Assembly: GCA_964463145.1 (NCBI GenBank)
Contig: CAYXBG010000012.1
Span: 1-34,231 of the forward strand
Source: CAYXBG01 sp964463145
Lineage (GTDB): Bacteria; Acidobacteriota; UBA6911; RPQK01; CBDAPI01
Direction: 5' to 3'
Length of the DNA stretch: 34,231 bases
Of this stretch, positions 8,518 through 16,874 are shown in pieces. A model generated the notes under the pieces. The model saw only the letters and a list, made by a program, of their open reading frames with translations. It made no database searches and had not been told where the DNA came from. Each line of letters opens with the position of its first letter. Position 1 is the first letter of the stretch. The position numbers were made by a program, and so were the translations under genes.

Positions 8518-11232
8518 TTAGCTGCAACCAGAAGTCGCTCCACAAACTGTGCAGACATGACAGTTACCATTGCGTTGCATCAGATTTCCACATCCATGAC
8601 AAGTCTGGGATTCCGACTTTGATTCGGCCAGAATCTTCTCCGCTGCTTGTTCCTGCAAGACCGGAGGTCCTTCCAAGAAATTAATCTGAACACCATCTCG
8701 AACCGACCCATCCGGCTCAGCACTATGGATGCCCAATGCTCCTTGTGCTTCAGGACTCATAAATTTGGTCGCTAGGTAACGAACTACATAGTCGGGTATG
8801 GATGTCGCAAAGGGGATCTGTGGGTGATCAGTATACCCAGCTGGTTCGAAGCTCATGTGAGAGAACATTCGCACGTAATCTTCAAGTGGCACTCCCCGTT
8901 GCAGTCCCATTGAAATGGCGATTGCCCAAGCCATTGCCATACCCTGCAGTGTCGAACCTTGCTTCGCAAAGTTCACAAAGATCTCCCCAAGTTCGGAATC
9001 CTCTGGGTAAAACCCCATTGTTAGAAACCCTTTGAATCCCTGGATACGGAACTCATGCTGATGGGCGGGGTGATCTTTTGGCATGTTCCGATGAATTGGC
9101 TTGATCTCATCCAGTCCACCCGCTTGACCAGTGTCTTTATTTGACAAAGGCTGCACCATCTTACATCCATCCCGATAGACAGAAATCGATTTCAGACCGT
9201 TCCGCCATCCTTCCACATAAGCATCCCTGATATCTTCAACCGTTGCCTCATTAGGTAGATTGACTGTCTTAGATATCGCCCCGGACAGAAATGGCTGTAC
9301 TGCTCCGCACATTTTGATGTGACCCATATGGTGAATTGACCGTTCCCCATTAGCTGAGCGGTCTGCACAATCGAAAACAGCCAAATGCTCCTCTTGAAGA
9401 TCCGGGCCTCCCTCAATGGTCTCCTTCTTCTCAAGATGTTCAGAAATCTTTTTTATCTGGTCCTCACTGTAATTTAAGCGCTGGAGCGCTAGAGGGATTG
9501 TGTTGTTGACGATCTTTAAAGTTCCTCCGCCAACTAGTTTTTTAGTTTTGACCAGGGAAAAATCAGGCTCTATTCCGGTGGTGTCGCAATCCATCATAAA
9601 TGCGATGGTACCGGTCGGGGCAAGAAGCGTCACCTGGGCATTCCGATAACCCGAGTCGGTACCTTTTTCGATGGCCGCATCCCAGGATTCCATCGCGGCA
9701 TGCAGTAGATCCATGGGCACCAAGGCCGAATCGATTTTGGCAATCGCGTCTCGATGCTTGTACATGACTCCCATCATGGGCACTTTGTTATTTTCAAATC
9801 CTTCAAACGAACCCTTGGTTTCAGCGATCTCAGCGCTCGTGTTGTACGCTTCTCCTGTCATAAGGGCCGTTATGACTGCCGCCATATTACGTGCAGCATC
9901 GCTATCGTAGGGCAAACTCCGAGACATAAGGTAAGCCCCCAAATTAGCGTATCCCAGGCCTAAAGTTCGGTATTCATGACTCACTTTTTCAATCTCTGGC
10001 GTTGGATAGCTGGAGTTGTCTACAATGATCTCCTGCGCCGTAATGAGTGTACGTACCGCATGCCTGAAACCATCAACGTCAAAATTTCCAGCATCGTCAG
10101 CAAACTTCATCAGATTGATTGAGGAGAGATTACATGCAGAGTTGTTGAGAAAAACGTACTCGGAACAAGGATTGCAACCGTGTATCGCACCGGTATTAGG
10201 GCAAGTATGCCAGTCATTGATAGTGGTGGAAAACTGCAGTCCCGGATCTCCGCACCCCCAAGTGGCTTCTGCAATCCAATCCATCATTTCAGAAGCCTTA
10301 TAAGTCTCATGTTCATCCCCAGTAGTGACCTCCTTTGTGCTCCATTCCTTATCGTCAACTACAGCCTTCATGAATTCTTCGGTGACACTCACACTGTTGT
10401 TGGCATTCTGGAATTGGACACTGCTATAGGCCTCTCCATCGATTGAATCATCGTAGCCAGCAGCAATTAAGGTCCGTGCCTTCTTCTCTTCTCGAGCCTT
10501 GCACCAGATGAAATCCTCAATATCCGGATGGTCGGAGTTTAAAATTACCATCTTGGCAGCCCTGCGCGTAGCTCCTCCAGATTTGATAGCCCCAGCAAAG
10601 CTGTCATAGCCTCGCATGAAGGAAACAGGGCCGGAGGCAATGCCCCCTACACTGAGTGGCTCTCGTGAAGAACGAATCTTGGAAAGATTGATTCCTGACC
10701 CAGAACCTCCTTTGAATATGGTTGCCTCGGTCCTTGCCAGTTTCATGATGGACGCCATAGAGTCGTCTACACTATTGATAAAACAAGCGGAACACTGAGG
10801 TTGAGTCCTGATCCCAACGTTGAACTGTACAGGGGAGTTAAAGGCCGCCATCTGATGCAACAAGAGATAACTAAGTTCATGATTGAATGCTTCTGCATCT
10901 TCCTTTGATTTAAAGTAATCCTGGTCTTCTCCCCATGTAGCAATTGTATTGACGATCCGGCCAATCATCTGTTTAAGACTATGCTCGCGACTAGAAGAGC
11001 CCAGATGCCCCCTGAAATATTTACTAGAAACAATATCGGTAGCTCTCTGCGACCAGAAAGTTGGGAACTCTAAGTCTTCTTGCCGAAATGCTACCTGGCC
11101 CGACTTCCAATCTTTAATCTCAGCAACTCGACTCTCCCATTCGACATTTTCGAATGGGTGTTTCCCATCACTGGTAAATCGACGGCTAAACTCCATACCG
11201 ACGTGATTGGTTTTTTGGGCCAGTTCTTTCAT
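8518..11232 (-). CDS. nrdJ: Class II (B12-dependent) ribonucleotide reductase
   Basis: A 904-residue enzyme, full length for the large NrdJ class that ends in a cysteine-rich tail. Seen: the first redox Cys in QCSACFINSVDD, the substrate loop FKGGSGSGINLSKIRSS, the active-site NPCSEY motif (Asn, radical Cys, Glu), the ATPTGT-like segment APTGTIAF, and a zinc-ribbon-like C-terminus CHGCGN...CTVCGATSGC. It reduces ribonucleotides to deoxyribonucleotides with adenosylcobalamin and works with or without oxygen. The ATG at 11232 is chosen because AAGGAG lies five bases upstream; the GTG at 11238 would overlap that site. Two NrdR-like boxes lie 130-180 bases upstream. It has no operon partner. Confidence 0.97.
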   Translation of the reverse strand: MKELAQKTNHVGMEFSRRFTSDGKHPFENVEWESRVAEIKDWKSGQVAFRQEDLEFPTFWSQRATDIVSSKYFRGHLGSSSREHSLKQMIGRIVNTIATWGEDQDYFKSKEDAEAFNHELSYLLLHQMAAFNSPVQFNVGIRTQPQCSACFINSVDDSMASIMKLARTEATIFKGGSGSGINLSKIRSSREPLSVGGIASGPVSFMRGYDSFAGAIKSGGATRRAAKMVILNSDHPDIEDFIWCKAREEKKARTLIAAGYDDSIDGEAYSSVQFQNANNSVSVTEEFMKAVVDDKEWSTKEVTTGDEHETYKASEMMDWIAEATWGCGDPGLQFSTTINDWHTCPNTGAIHGCNPCSEYVFLNNSACNLSSINLMKFADDAGNFDVDGFRHAVRTLITAQEIIVDNSSYPTPEIEKVSHEYRTLGLGYANLGAYLMSRSLPYDSDAARNMAAVITALMTGEAYNTSAEIAETKGSFEGFENNKVPMMGVMYKHRDAIAKIDSALVPMDLLHAAMESWDAAIEKGTDSGYRNAQVTLLAPTGTIAFMMDCDTTGIEPDFSLVKTKKLVGGGTLKIVNNTIPLALQRLNYSEDQIKKISEHLEKKETIEGGPDLQEEHLAVFDCADRSANGERSIHHMGHIKMCGAVQPFLSGAISKTVNLPNEATVEDIRDAYVEGWRNGLKSISVYRDGCKMVQPLSNKDTGQAGGLDEIKPIHRNMPKDHPAHQHEFRIQGFKGFLTMGFYPEDSELGEIFVNFAKQGSTLQGMAMAWAIAISMGLQRGVPLEDYVRMFSHMSFEPAGYTDHPQIPFATSIPDYVVRYLATKFMSPEAQGALGIHSAEPDGSVRDGVQINFLEGPPVLQEQAAEKILAESKSESQTCHGCGNLMQRNGNCHVCTVCGATSGCS

Positions 11233-11237
11233 CGTCA

Positions 11238-11243
11238 CTCCTT
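11238..11243 (-). promoter_or_regulatory. Ribosome binding site of nrdJ
   Basis: AAGGAG on the minus strand, five bases before ATG at 11232. It overlaps the alternative GTG at 11236-11238 and so argues for the ATG. Confidence 0.7.
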
Positions 11244-11367
11244 AATTTCGTCTCTCACTACTGCATTTTCAGCTTAAATACTATGCCACCCTGTGTTCAT
11301 GGAAAAGTCCGGCCAGTCTAGACCTCATATCTGACAAAACAAACAACTCATCTCTTTTCGACTTTTG

Positions 11368-11414
11368 ACCCATCATGTAGCGCTCGTATACATAACACAC
11401 ACTAGATATGGTGT
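11368..11414 (-). promoter_or_regulatory. Tandem NrdR-box operator upstream of nrdJ
   Basis: The gap 11239-11612 (374 bases) holds no gene. Inside it, ACACTAGATATGGTGT at 11399-11414 matches 14 of 16 positions of the NrdR-box consensus ACACWATATATWGTGT. A weaker box, ACCCATCATGTAGCGC at 11368-11383, matches 10 of 16. The two are exactly 31 bases apart start to start with 15 between, the spacing known for paired NrdR boxes. The better box also lies in a larger dyad at 11384-11418 (TCGTATAC-ATA against TATGGTGTACGA). NrdR represses ribonucleotide reductase genes when dATP is high. I see no nrdR gene and no cobalamin riboswitch here. No clear -10/-35 pair was found for nrdJ. Confidence 0.65.
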
Positions 11415-11612
11415 ACGAAACCGGGAAATCCCCGATGCATTTCGATACACAATCCGAATCTTTTTTGTCCGAATCCTATCGTCCCAGATTCTCCTATTCT
11501 CCTTCGGGGGCTCTTCTCTGTGCCCTGACACGGAAACAAGGCCTCCCATTTAACAGCATTCGCAATCTATTGTTCATGATCACAGCCAAAGACCGATTGT
11601 CTCCTAAAAAAT

Positions 11613-12296
11613 TCAAGGTTTCCGACGCCCAAAAATTGAGGTCCCAACTCGAACCATAGTAGATCCCTCTTCGATGGCAACTTGATAGTCGTGGCTCATG
11701 CCCATTGAAAGTTTGCTCAAAGGTTTGCTCCGACCCCGATTTAATTCATCTAGCAGCTCGCGCATTCTTGAATAGTAGATACGACCTCCTTCGGGGTCTG
11801 GATTGAAAGGAGGTATGCACATCAACCCCTGCAACTCGAGTCTTGGGTAAGAATCTATCAAGTCAGTTAAAGAAGCAGCCTGTTCTAGGCTGCTGCCATA
11901 TTTCTGAGGCTCTTCCCCTATGTTGATCTGTAGATAAACCTTTAATGCCTTGGCCTCTTGATTACAAAAACGGCCCAGTCGATTAATTATTTTGGCACGA
12001 TCAAGAGTTTGAATAACATCGAAAATCTGGACCGCACGAAGAGCCTTATTGGACTGAATGGGCCCTATCAGATGCCACTCCAAATCCACAAATTGAGAAA
12101 TCTTGCCTTCTGCCTCTTGTATTCTATTTTCACCAAAGGATCTTTGACCGGCATCTGCCGCTTGCCTAATAGGCCCAGGGGGGAACGTCTTGGAAACTGC
12201 CAACAACTGAACACTGTCATTCGATCGGCCCAGTCTTTCGGTGATGCGAGAAATATCTAATCGGAGTTTTTTCAGGTTAGTTTCGACTGAGTACAC
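11613..12296 (-). CDS. yggS: YggS/PLPBP family PLP-binding protein
   Basis: A 227-residue alanine-racemase-like barrel protein of the YggS/PROSC family. Seen: LLAVSKTFPP with the PLP-binding Lys, FGENRIQEA, EWHLIGPIQSNK, LQINIGEEPQK, GLMCIPP and LSMGMSHDYQVAI, all typical and in order. The family keeps PLP homeostasis rather than catalysing a reaction. The start is taken as GTG at 12296, giving VYSVETNLKKL; the open frame runs on to 12470 but that extension overlaps the upstream region of tmk and is low-complexity and unlike the family. A TATACT sits six bases before this GTG, so a leaderless or very short-leader transcript is possible. The same pathway's pdxA is in this window. Confidence 0.9.
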   Translation of the reverse strand: MYSVETNLKKLRLDISRITERLGRSNDSVQLLAVSKTFPPGPIRQAADAGQRSFGENRIQEAEGKISQFVDLEWHLIGPIQSNKALRAVQIFDVIQTLDRAKIINRLGRFCNQEAKALKVYLQINIGEEPQKYGSSLEQAASLTDLIDSYPRLELQGLMCIPPFNPDPEGGRIYYSRMRELLDELNRGRSKPLSKLSMGMSHDYQVAIEEGSTMVRVGTSIFGRRKP

Positions 12297-12493
12297 GCAA
12301 CCAGTATAAACAGGCTTTCCAATTTTTCCCAGGCAAGGAAACCCCTTACTCTTCAACCTACTTTTATCTTGTGCATCGAATGGATAATAATGGTCTGGAA
12401 GTGGTCCCCTCGCTAGAAGTGCCAGGCTATTCGGCGAGAAAACAGAAAGGGCTCCAGCCCGGCGATACAAGGTCCATCAGGCAGGGAATAATA

Positions 12494-13147
12494 TTGCAAC
12501 TATCGGTCCCATGTTTCATTACACTAGAAGGCATAGAGGGATGCGGTAAAACTGCGCAAGCCGCACTTTTAGAACAATATCTCTCCGATATAGAAGTCCC
12601 CTATCTCATGACGAAAGAACCTGGGGGAACACCGTTTGGTAATGCGCTTAGGAAAATCCTGTTAAGGAAAGATAATATATTGAGAGAACCTATCTCTGAA
12701 TTACTTCTTTATCTAGCCGACCGGCGCCAGCACCTAATAGAAGTGATTGAGCCCGCCATGAACGAGGGTAAAGTGGTAATCAGCGATAGATATCACGATG
12801 CAACTCTTGCCTACCAAGGATTTGCTCGTGGGGTTGAGGTAGATTTAATTCAAAACCTTGCACACAATTTAGACTTCCGGACACCGGATTTAACCTTATT
12901 TTTAGACCTTCCGGTCAGGATAGGACTCCAAAGGGCCAGAGAAAGAAACTCTCTTGAAGGGCAAGCAGAATTCGGGCGATTCGAATCGGAAATGGCAGAG
13001 TTTCATGAAAAAGTGCGGCAAGGATATATTCAGTTGATGAATGAAAACCCTCAACGCTTTATCCGCATCGATGCCGGCGGCCAACGACAAGAGGTATTTG
13101 AACGGATCAGAAAAACACTTGAGAAAAAAGGGCTGAGCAGTAAATAA
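12494..13147 (+). CDS. tmk: Thymidylate kinase
   Basis: A 217-residue P-loop kinase that phosphorylates dTMP to dTDP. It starts with FITLEGIEGCGKT (P-loop), followed by TKEPGGTPFGNALR (the EPG motif that positions dTMP), LLYLADRRQH and the DR(Y/H) loop as SDRYHDATLAYQG. Start taken as TTG at 12494 with AGGGA six bases upstream; an ATG a little downstream is out of frame, and the frame open back to 12371 would add 41 residues without similarity. It is divergent from yggS and lies three bases before holB, an order (tmk-holB) found in many bacteria. Confidence 0.93.
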   Translation: MQLSVPCFITLEGIEGCGKTAQAALLEQYLSDIEVPYLMTKEPGGTPFGNALRKILLRKDNILREPISELLLYLADRRQHLIEVIEPAMNEGKVVISDRYHDATLAYQGFARGVEVDLIQNLAHNLDFRTPDLTLFLDLPVRIGLQRARERNSLEGQAEFGRFESEMAEFHEKVRQGYIQLMNENPQRFIRIDAGGQRQEVFERIRKTLEKKGLSSK

Positions 13148-13149
13148 CG

Positions 13150-14199
13150 ATGAGGTCTGATTTCATCAATCTAGAGCAGTTCACTGGAAACGCCGACGTT
13201 GTAAACGTATTGCGCCGTGGCCGCTTTCCAACCTCTTCAATTTTCGAGGGACCAGAAGGTGTTGGAAAAAAGACTTTGGCCATATCTCTTGCCTCCGTTC
13301 ATTCCTGCGACAATCCAAATGATGATATCTGTGGCCAGTGTTCCTCCTGTACAAAGATTTCCTCAAATAATCATCCTGATGTCCAAATCATCGACCTTGA
13401 ATGGCTAAAGCGCTACCTGAAGTCCAAAGGGAAACGGGTTAATCCTCAGGTTATTCCAATAGATGCCATGCGTGAATTAATCCGCGAAGTTCAATTTCGC
13501 CCCCACCAAGCGGAAAAGCGTTTTTTTATAATTGACAATGCTCACAAACTCAACGAGGCCGCCTCAAACTCAATATTAAAAACTCTAGAGGAACCTCCGG
13601 CCGATGTTTACATAGTATTGGTGACTTCATTCCCCAACATGCTCCTTCCAACAATCCGCTCTAGGTGTTCTCATTACCGATTCGGTCCCCTTTCCAGAGA
13701 AGATGTGGTCCATCACTTGAGGCTTGGAAACTGTGAGGGGAAGGAGGCTGAACTTAGAGCAGCTTTCTCAGGGGGCAGTATCGGAAAGGCTTCCGATCTT
13801 AATCTGGAAGAGACTTTAAAAAGACGAGATATGGCCCTCGAGATACTCCAGGCTTGGCTTCAAAGCCGACGGTTCTCTTCTATTTTCAAACACACAGAGG
13901 CTGCCTCATTCCGTCCCATCCTGGCTAAGAGAGATCTCACACTCGGCTTACTCGATGCCTTACAGGGAGTTGTAGAAGATGCATACTATCTGCTAATCGA
14001 GAACCCCTCTCGTGTCGTAAGCATCGATAAAATTGACAACATCCGTACCTTGACATCGCGATTGGAACTGGCTCAAACCCAAAGCCTACTTCAGCATATC
14101 CAGCTTTCTAAAACGGAAATAGAAGCGTACGTATCCCCTCGCATGTGCTTCGAGACGCTATGGTTAAATAGCCTGGAAGATCAGTGCTGGGAAAATTAA
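13150..14199 (+). CDS. holB: DNA polymerase III subunit delta' (HolB)
   Basis: A 349-residue AAA+ clamp-loader subunit. P-loop-like GPEGVGKKT at 34-42, a zinc module with Cys53, Cys61, Cys64 and Cys67, the IIDNAHKLNEAASNSILKTLEEPP stretch covering the Walker B region and sensor, and RSRC (the SRC motif that supplies an arginine finger). Delta' helps load the beta clamp on DNA. Starts three bases after tmk and is probably co-transcribed. Its stop overlaps the stop of the convergent TPR gene by four bases. The C-terminal third (after about 220) is variable, as is normal for the family. Confidence 0.92.
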   Translation: MRSDFINLEQFTGNADVVNVLRRGRFPTSSIFEGPEGVGKKTLAISLASVHSCDNPNDDICGQCSSCTKISSNNHPDVQIIDLEWLKRYLKSKGKRVNPQVIPIDAMRELIREVQFRPHQAEKRFFIIDNAHKLNEAASNSILKTLEEPPADVYIVLVTSFPNMLLPTIRSRCSHYRFGPLSREDVVHHLRLGNCEGKEAELRAAFSGGSIGKASDLNLEETLKRRDMALEILQAWLQSRRFSSIFKHTEAASFRPILAKRDLTLGLLDALQGVVEDAYYLLIENPSRVVSIDKIDNIRTLTSRLELAQTQSLLQHIQLSKTEIEAYVSPRMCFETLWLNSLEDQCWEN

Positions 14200-14639
14200 T
14201 TAGACATAGAACTTTTGATCTTCCTAATCCTGTCCACAAAGACTCCTAGCTGAGAAGAGTCCGGGTTCAATTTCATGAATCTCCTGCAAGTTGCCAGGGC
14301 TTCGGATGGTTGCCCCATAATCTCTTGTGTTTTAACAACCCGCAAATGAGGATCAGGGTTCTTGGGGCCGTACTCGACAGCTGTATGATACCTCTTGAGA
14401 GCTGCCTTATAGTTCTTTTTTCGGAAATAGAAATCGCCGATGCGAATGTTGCGCTTTACCTGAACAGGATCGGGAAGAATAATCTCAGACTCGTCCTTAC
14501 CGCTGGTCCTATCCGCACGAATCAGAATGGGCTTTTTTTGGGCATAAGGGACTCGATGTCCCCATGAAAACATTGAGAGCTGTCCGGTAAAAATAAAAGC
14601 CATAATCACTACAGCAACTCGCCCACAAAATCGCCTCAT
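14196..14639 (-). CDS. Small exported TPR protein, function unknown
   Basis: A 147-residue protein with a basic start and hydrophobic stretch (about 1-25) that looks like a signal peptide or anchor. A basic, charged linker runs to about 60. From about 64 there are two tetratricopeptide-like repeats (GDFYFRKKNYKAALKRYHTA and a following degenerate one). The family mediates protein contacts in the envelope; no enzyme is implied. It converges on holB with overlapping stops and is divergent from the hfq-like gene, so it is a single-gene unit. I do not recognise a named orthologue. Confidence 0.7.
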   Translation of the reverse strand: MRRFCGRVAVVIMAFIFTGQLSMFSWGHRVPYAQKKPILIRADRTSGKDESEIILPDPVQVKRNIRIGDFYFRKKNYKAALKRYHTAVEYGPKNPDPHLRVVKTQEIMGQPSEALATCRRFMKLNPDSSQLGVFVDRIRKIKSSMSN

Positions 14640-14668
14640 AATTTCCAGGCTACGACAGGCCTTTTACC

Positions 14669-14698
14669 TTGTCAAAATTCGAGCTGTCTGGTTAAAAT
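14669..14698 (+). promoter_or_regulatory. Likely sigma70 promoter for hfq-pdxA
   Basis: TTGTCA at 14669-14674 and TAAAAT at 14693-14698 with an 18-base spacer. The predicted transcript would have a leader of about 110 bases before the hfq-like ATG at 14817. It lies in the 177-base divergent space after the TPR gene start. Confidence 0.5.
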
Positions 14699-14816
14699 GG
14701 CCCTCGCTCTATTTGCAACCCTGCACCCCTTATTTTCCAGCAATATTTATAGGATTTTTTTCCTAAAGTTCATCTGACCCGACGACATCACAGTTGATTT
14801 TAGAGGCTATTACAGC

Positions 14817-15122
14817 ATGACAAATCGAAAACTATTCCGTCCATCTTTGACCAAAATTAGAGATCACTTGCCAGAACAGCATTCAGCAAGTCAGAAAAAG
14901 CGAGTGCCCCCAGAATCAACCAACGCTGAGCAGTATTATTATCTGAAACAAATGTCAGCCCGTACACCAATCGTCGTCAGGCTAATAGATGGTGAGGAGA
15001 TTAGAGGTATCATCGAGTGGTACGATAAGGATTGTATCAAGGTAAATCGAAAGGATGGCCCTAACATCCTTCTGCCAAAGCACTCAATCAAGTATATATA
15101 CAAAGAGGCAAAGGGCTGGTAG
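14817..15122 (+). CDS. hfq: Hfq-like Sm-fold RNA chaperone with N-terminal extension
   Basis: A 101-residue protein. The last 65 residues fit the Hfq Sm fold: QMSARTPIVVRLIDGEEIRG (helix and Sm1) and an Sm2 motif LLPKHSIKYIY where most Hfq proteins have YKHAIS. About 38 basic, polar residues precede the fold, while most Hfq tails are C-terminal. Hfq hexamers bind U-rich and A-rich RNA and help small RNAs pair with targets. The ATG at 14817 has no strong ribosome binding site. It precedes pdxA by 42 bases. I recall similar extended Hfq-like proteins in Acidobacteriota, but cannot verify that here. Confidence 0.8.
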   Translation: MTNRKLFRPSLTKIRDHLPEQHSASQKKRVPPESTNAEQYYYLKQMSARTPIVVRLIDGEEIRGIIEWYDKDCIKVNRKDGPNILLPKHSIKYIYKEAKGW

Positions 15123-15164
15123 CCGATCTTCGGAGCAGGCTTCTCGCCGAAAAGGATATCTCTA

Positions 15165-16115
15165 ATGCTGGAAAGGCGTGTTTTGCTAACGATGGGCGAT
15201 CCCAATGGGATTGGTCCCGAAGTACTGTTGAAGTCTCTTTCCAGACTCGGCCTCAACTCTCTCTCTCGCTTACTGATAGTGGGAGATCGCAAACATATCG
15301 AGGGACTCTCCCAGGACCTTGATATCTCTCTGCCTCCCCTCAAATACCTTCACGTAGATGCCGGTGTGTACCCTCCTTCTTGGGGCCAGATATCTGCAAA
15401 TGCAGGATCTGTGGCCTGTACTTGCCTAGAAGTGGCTATGGGCCATCTTTGTACGGAACAAGGTAGCGCCTTAGTAACAGCCCCAATCCATAAGAAAGCC
15501 GCTCGCATGGCTGGCTTTGAGTTTGCTGGGCAAACTGAGTTTGTATCGTCTTACTTTCCGGCGACTAAGCCAGCGATGGGATTTCTTTCGGACCCCTTAA
15601 AAATGGTTCTGGCGACCGTTCATGTGTCACTGAGCGAGGTTCCCTCACTCCTTTCATCTGACAAAATTATAACGTGCTCGGAACTTCTTCGGGACACCCT
15701 CATTAATCTAGGAATTTCAGTACCTCGCATCGCCCTTTGTGGGCTCAACCCTCACGCTTCCGATTCTGGTCTTTTCGGTCAGGAAGAAAAGAACGTGATC
15801 ATCCCTGCTCTGCAGACCCTTCAAAGTCGCCACGGCATCGAGGCTTTCACTGGGCCCCACCCCTCCGACTCACTATTCACCAAAAAGTCTCTTACAAAAC
15901 AAGATGGTATCGTAGCTATGTACCACGATCAGGGATTGATCCCTTTCAAACTGCTGGCCTTTAACTCTGGAGTAAACACTACACTTGGACTTCCTATCGT
16001 CAGGACCTCTCCGATCCACGGCACCGCCTTCGATATCGCAGGACAAGGCACTGCCGATTCATCAAGCATGCAGGCCGCGATCAAATGGGCTATCCATTTG
16101 GCGGATATCGACTAG
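15165..16115 (+). CDS. pdxA: 4-hydroxythreonine-4-phosphate dehydrogenase PdxA
   Basis: A 316-residue enzyme of de novo pyridoxal-phosphate synthesis (DXP-dependent route). Seen: LLTMGDPNGIGPEV at the start, ALVTAPIHKKA, the GLNPHA loop, and YHDQGLIPFK. Metal-binding His residues fit at 153, 197 and 254, with spacing close to the E. coli enzyme's 166, 211 and 266. It oxidises 4-phosphohydroxythreonine with NAD+, followed by decarboxylation, for PdxJ to use. AAGGA eight bases upstream supports ATG at 15165. The loop NPHASDSG differs from the usual NPHAGExG. It converges with the Fic-like gene. Confidence 0.95.
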   Translation: MLERRVLLTMGDPNGIGPEVLLKSLSRLGLNSLSRLLIVGDRKHIEGLSQDLDISLPPLKYLHVDAGVYPPSWGQISANAGSVACTCLEVAMGHLCTEQGSALVTAPIHKKAARMAGFEFAGQTEFVSSYFPATKPAMGFLSDPLKMVLATVHVSLSEVPSLLSSDKIITCSELLRDTLINLGISVPRIALCGLNPHASDSGLFGQEEKNVIIPALQTLQSRHGIEAFTGPHPSDSLFTKKSLTKQDGIVAMYHDQGLIPFKLLAFNSGVNTTLGLPIVRTSPIHGTAFDIAGQGTADSSSMQAAIKWAIHLADID

Positions 16116-16135
16116 ATGACAATACCCCCTTCAGG

Positions 16136-16798
16136 CTAGGCTTTGAGAGCCTTTTGATAAGAACGTTTGCAGGCTTCTAGATGATATTTCACGAGACCAC
16201 TAGTGGAAAAACCCAACCCCTCCTCAATTAAATTATCAAGGCTCTCCCGGTCAGCCTCCGAATAGCTGGGCAGGAGATATCCAGCTTTAATCAAAAAGGA
16301 ATATGAAAAAATGTCTCCAGTGAGACGACTAAGTCGAAGGAAAGGACGGATTTCTAACAACCGTATCTGACCAATTGCCATCTGTTCGATTGGGTGTAGA
16401 TCCTGATAGCCATCGCTACCGGCCCACTCAAAAAAACGTCTCAAAGCTCTTTCGATCATGGACGGTGGAGTAACTTCGAAGCGCCCAAAGAGTGGCGCTT
16501 CCTGAGCACTACGCAGTTGCGGATCCTCACCCGTAAGGTTCTGGTTAACCTTCTTCAGATTTTCTAAAGTAGAACTTTCTTCATTTAATTGGAATACCTC
16601 AAAAATGGCATCGAGAAAATTGGACTGGTTAAGGGCCCTCATCTCAGGATTGGATGACTTGTTAATTGCAGACTTGAAAAATTCAACCCCGGATACGAGT
16701 TCACGGTTGAGAGCAAGAATATCAACATGCCGGGATAGAAGTCGGCTGTGATATTGACTAAGTGAAGCAGAAGAAGCAGAGCTAATTTGGTCGTCCAT
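16136..16798 (-). CDS. Degenerate Fic-domain protein (pseudo-Fic)
   Basis: A 220-residue protein. Residues about 105-185 read like the Fic core: LHPIEQMAIGQIRLLEI leads into the loop, and SFLIKAGYLLP follows it as the helix after the loop in Fic proteins does. The catalytic motif HPFx(D/E)GNGRxxR aligns without gaps to R151-P-F-L-R-L-S-R-L-T-G-D162: the catalytic His is Arg, the acidic residue is Arg, GNG is LSR and the final Arg is Asp. Only PF and TG remain. Active Fic proteins transfer AMP or other groups to Ser/Thr/Tyr. This one should be inactive and may bind a partner instead. It is last in the long minus-strand run, 76 bases after pepA. No toxin or antitoxin partner is next to it. Confidence 0.65.
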   Translation of the reverse strand: MDDQISSASSASLSQYHSRLLSRHVDILALNRELVSGVEFFKSAINKSSNPEMRALNQSNFLDAIFEVFQLNEESSTLENLKKVNQNLTGEDPQLRSAQEAPLFGRFEVTPPSMIERALRRFFEWAGSDGYQDLHPIEQMAIGQIRLLEIRPFLRLSRLTGDIFSYSFLIKAGYLLPSYSEADRESLDNLIEEGLGFSTSGLVKYHLEACKRSYQKALKA

Positions 16799-16874
16799 GA
16801 GTGCCCATCATACGCTCAAGATAAGAGTGTATTGATTGATTCCAGGTTTCGATTCAGTGATGGATAACTTCCCC

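Noticed and set aside
11239..11612. Cobalamin riboswitch in front of B12-dependent nrdJ
   Set aside because: No B12-box-like conserved core was recognised; the NrdR-like boxes explain the region better.
12297..12470. N-terminal extension of YggS
   Set aside because: Low-complexity and outside the family's normal length; overlaps the tmk upstream region.
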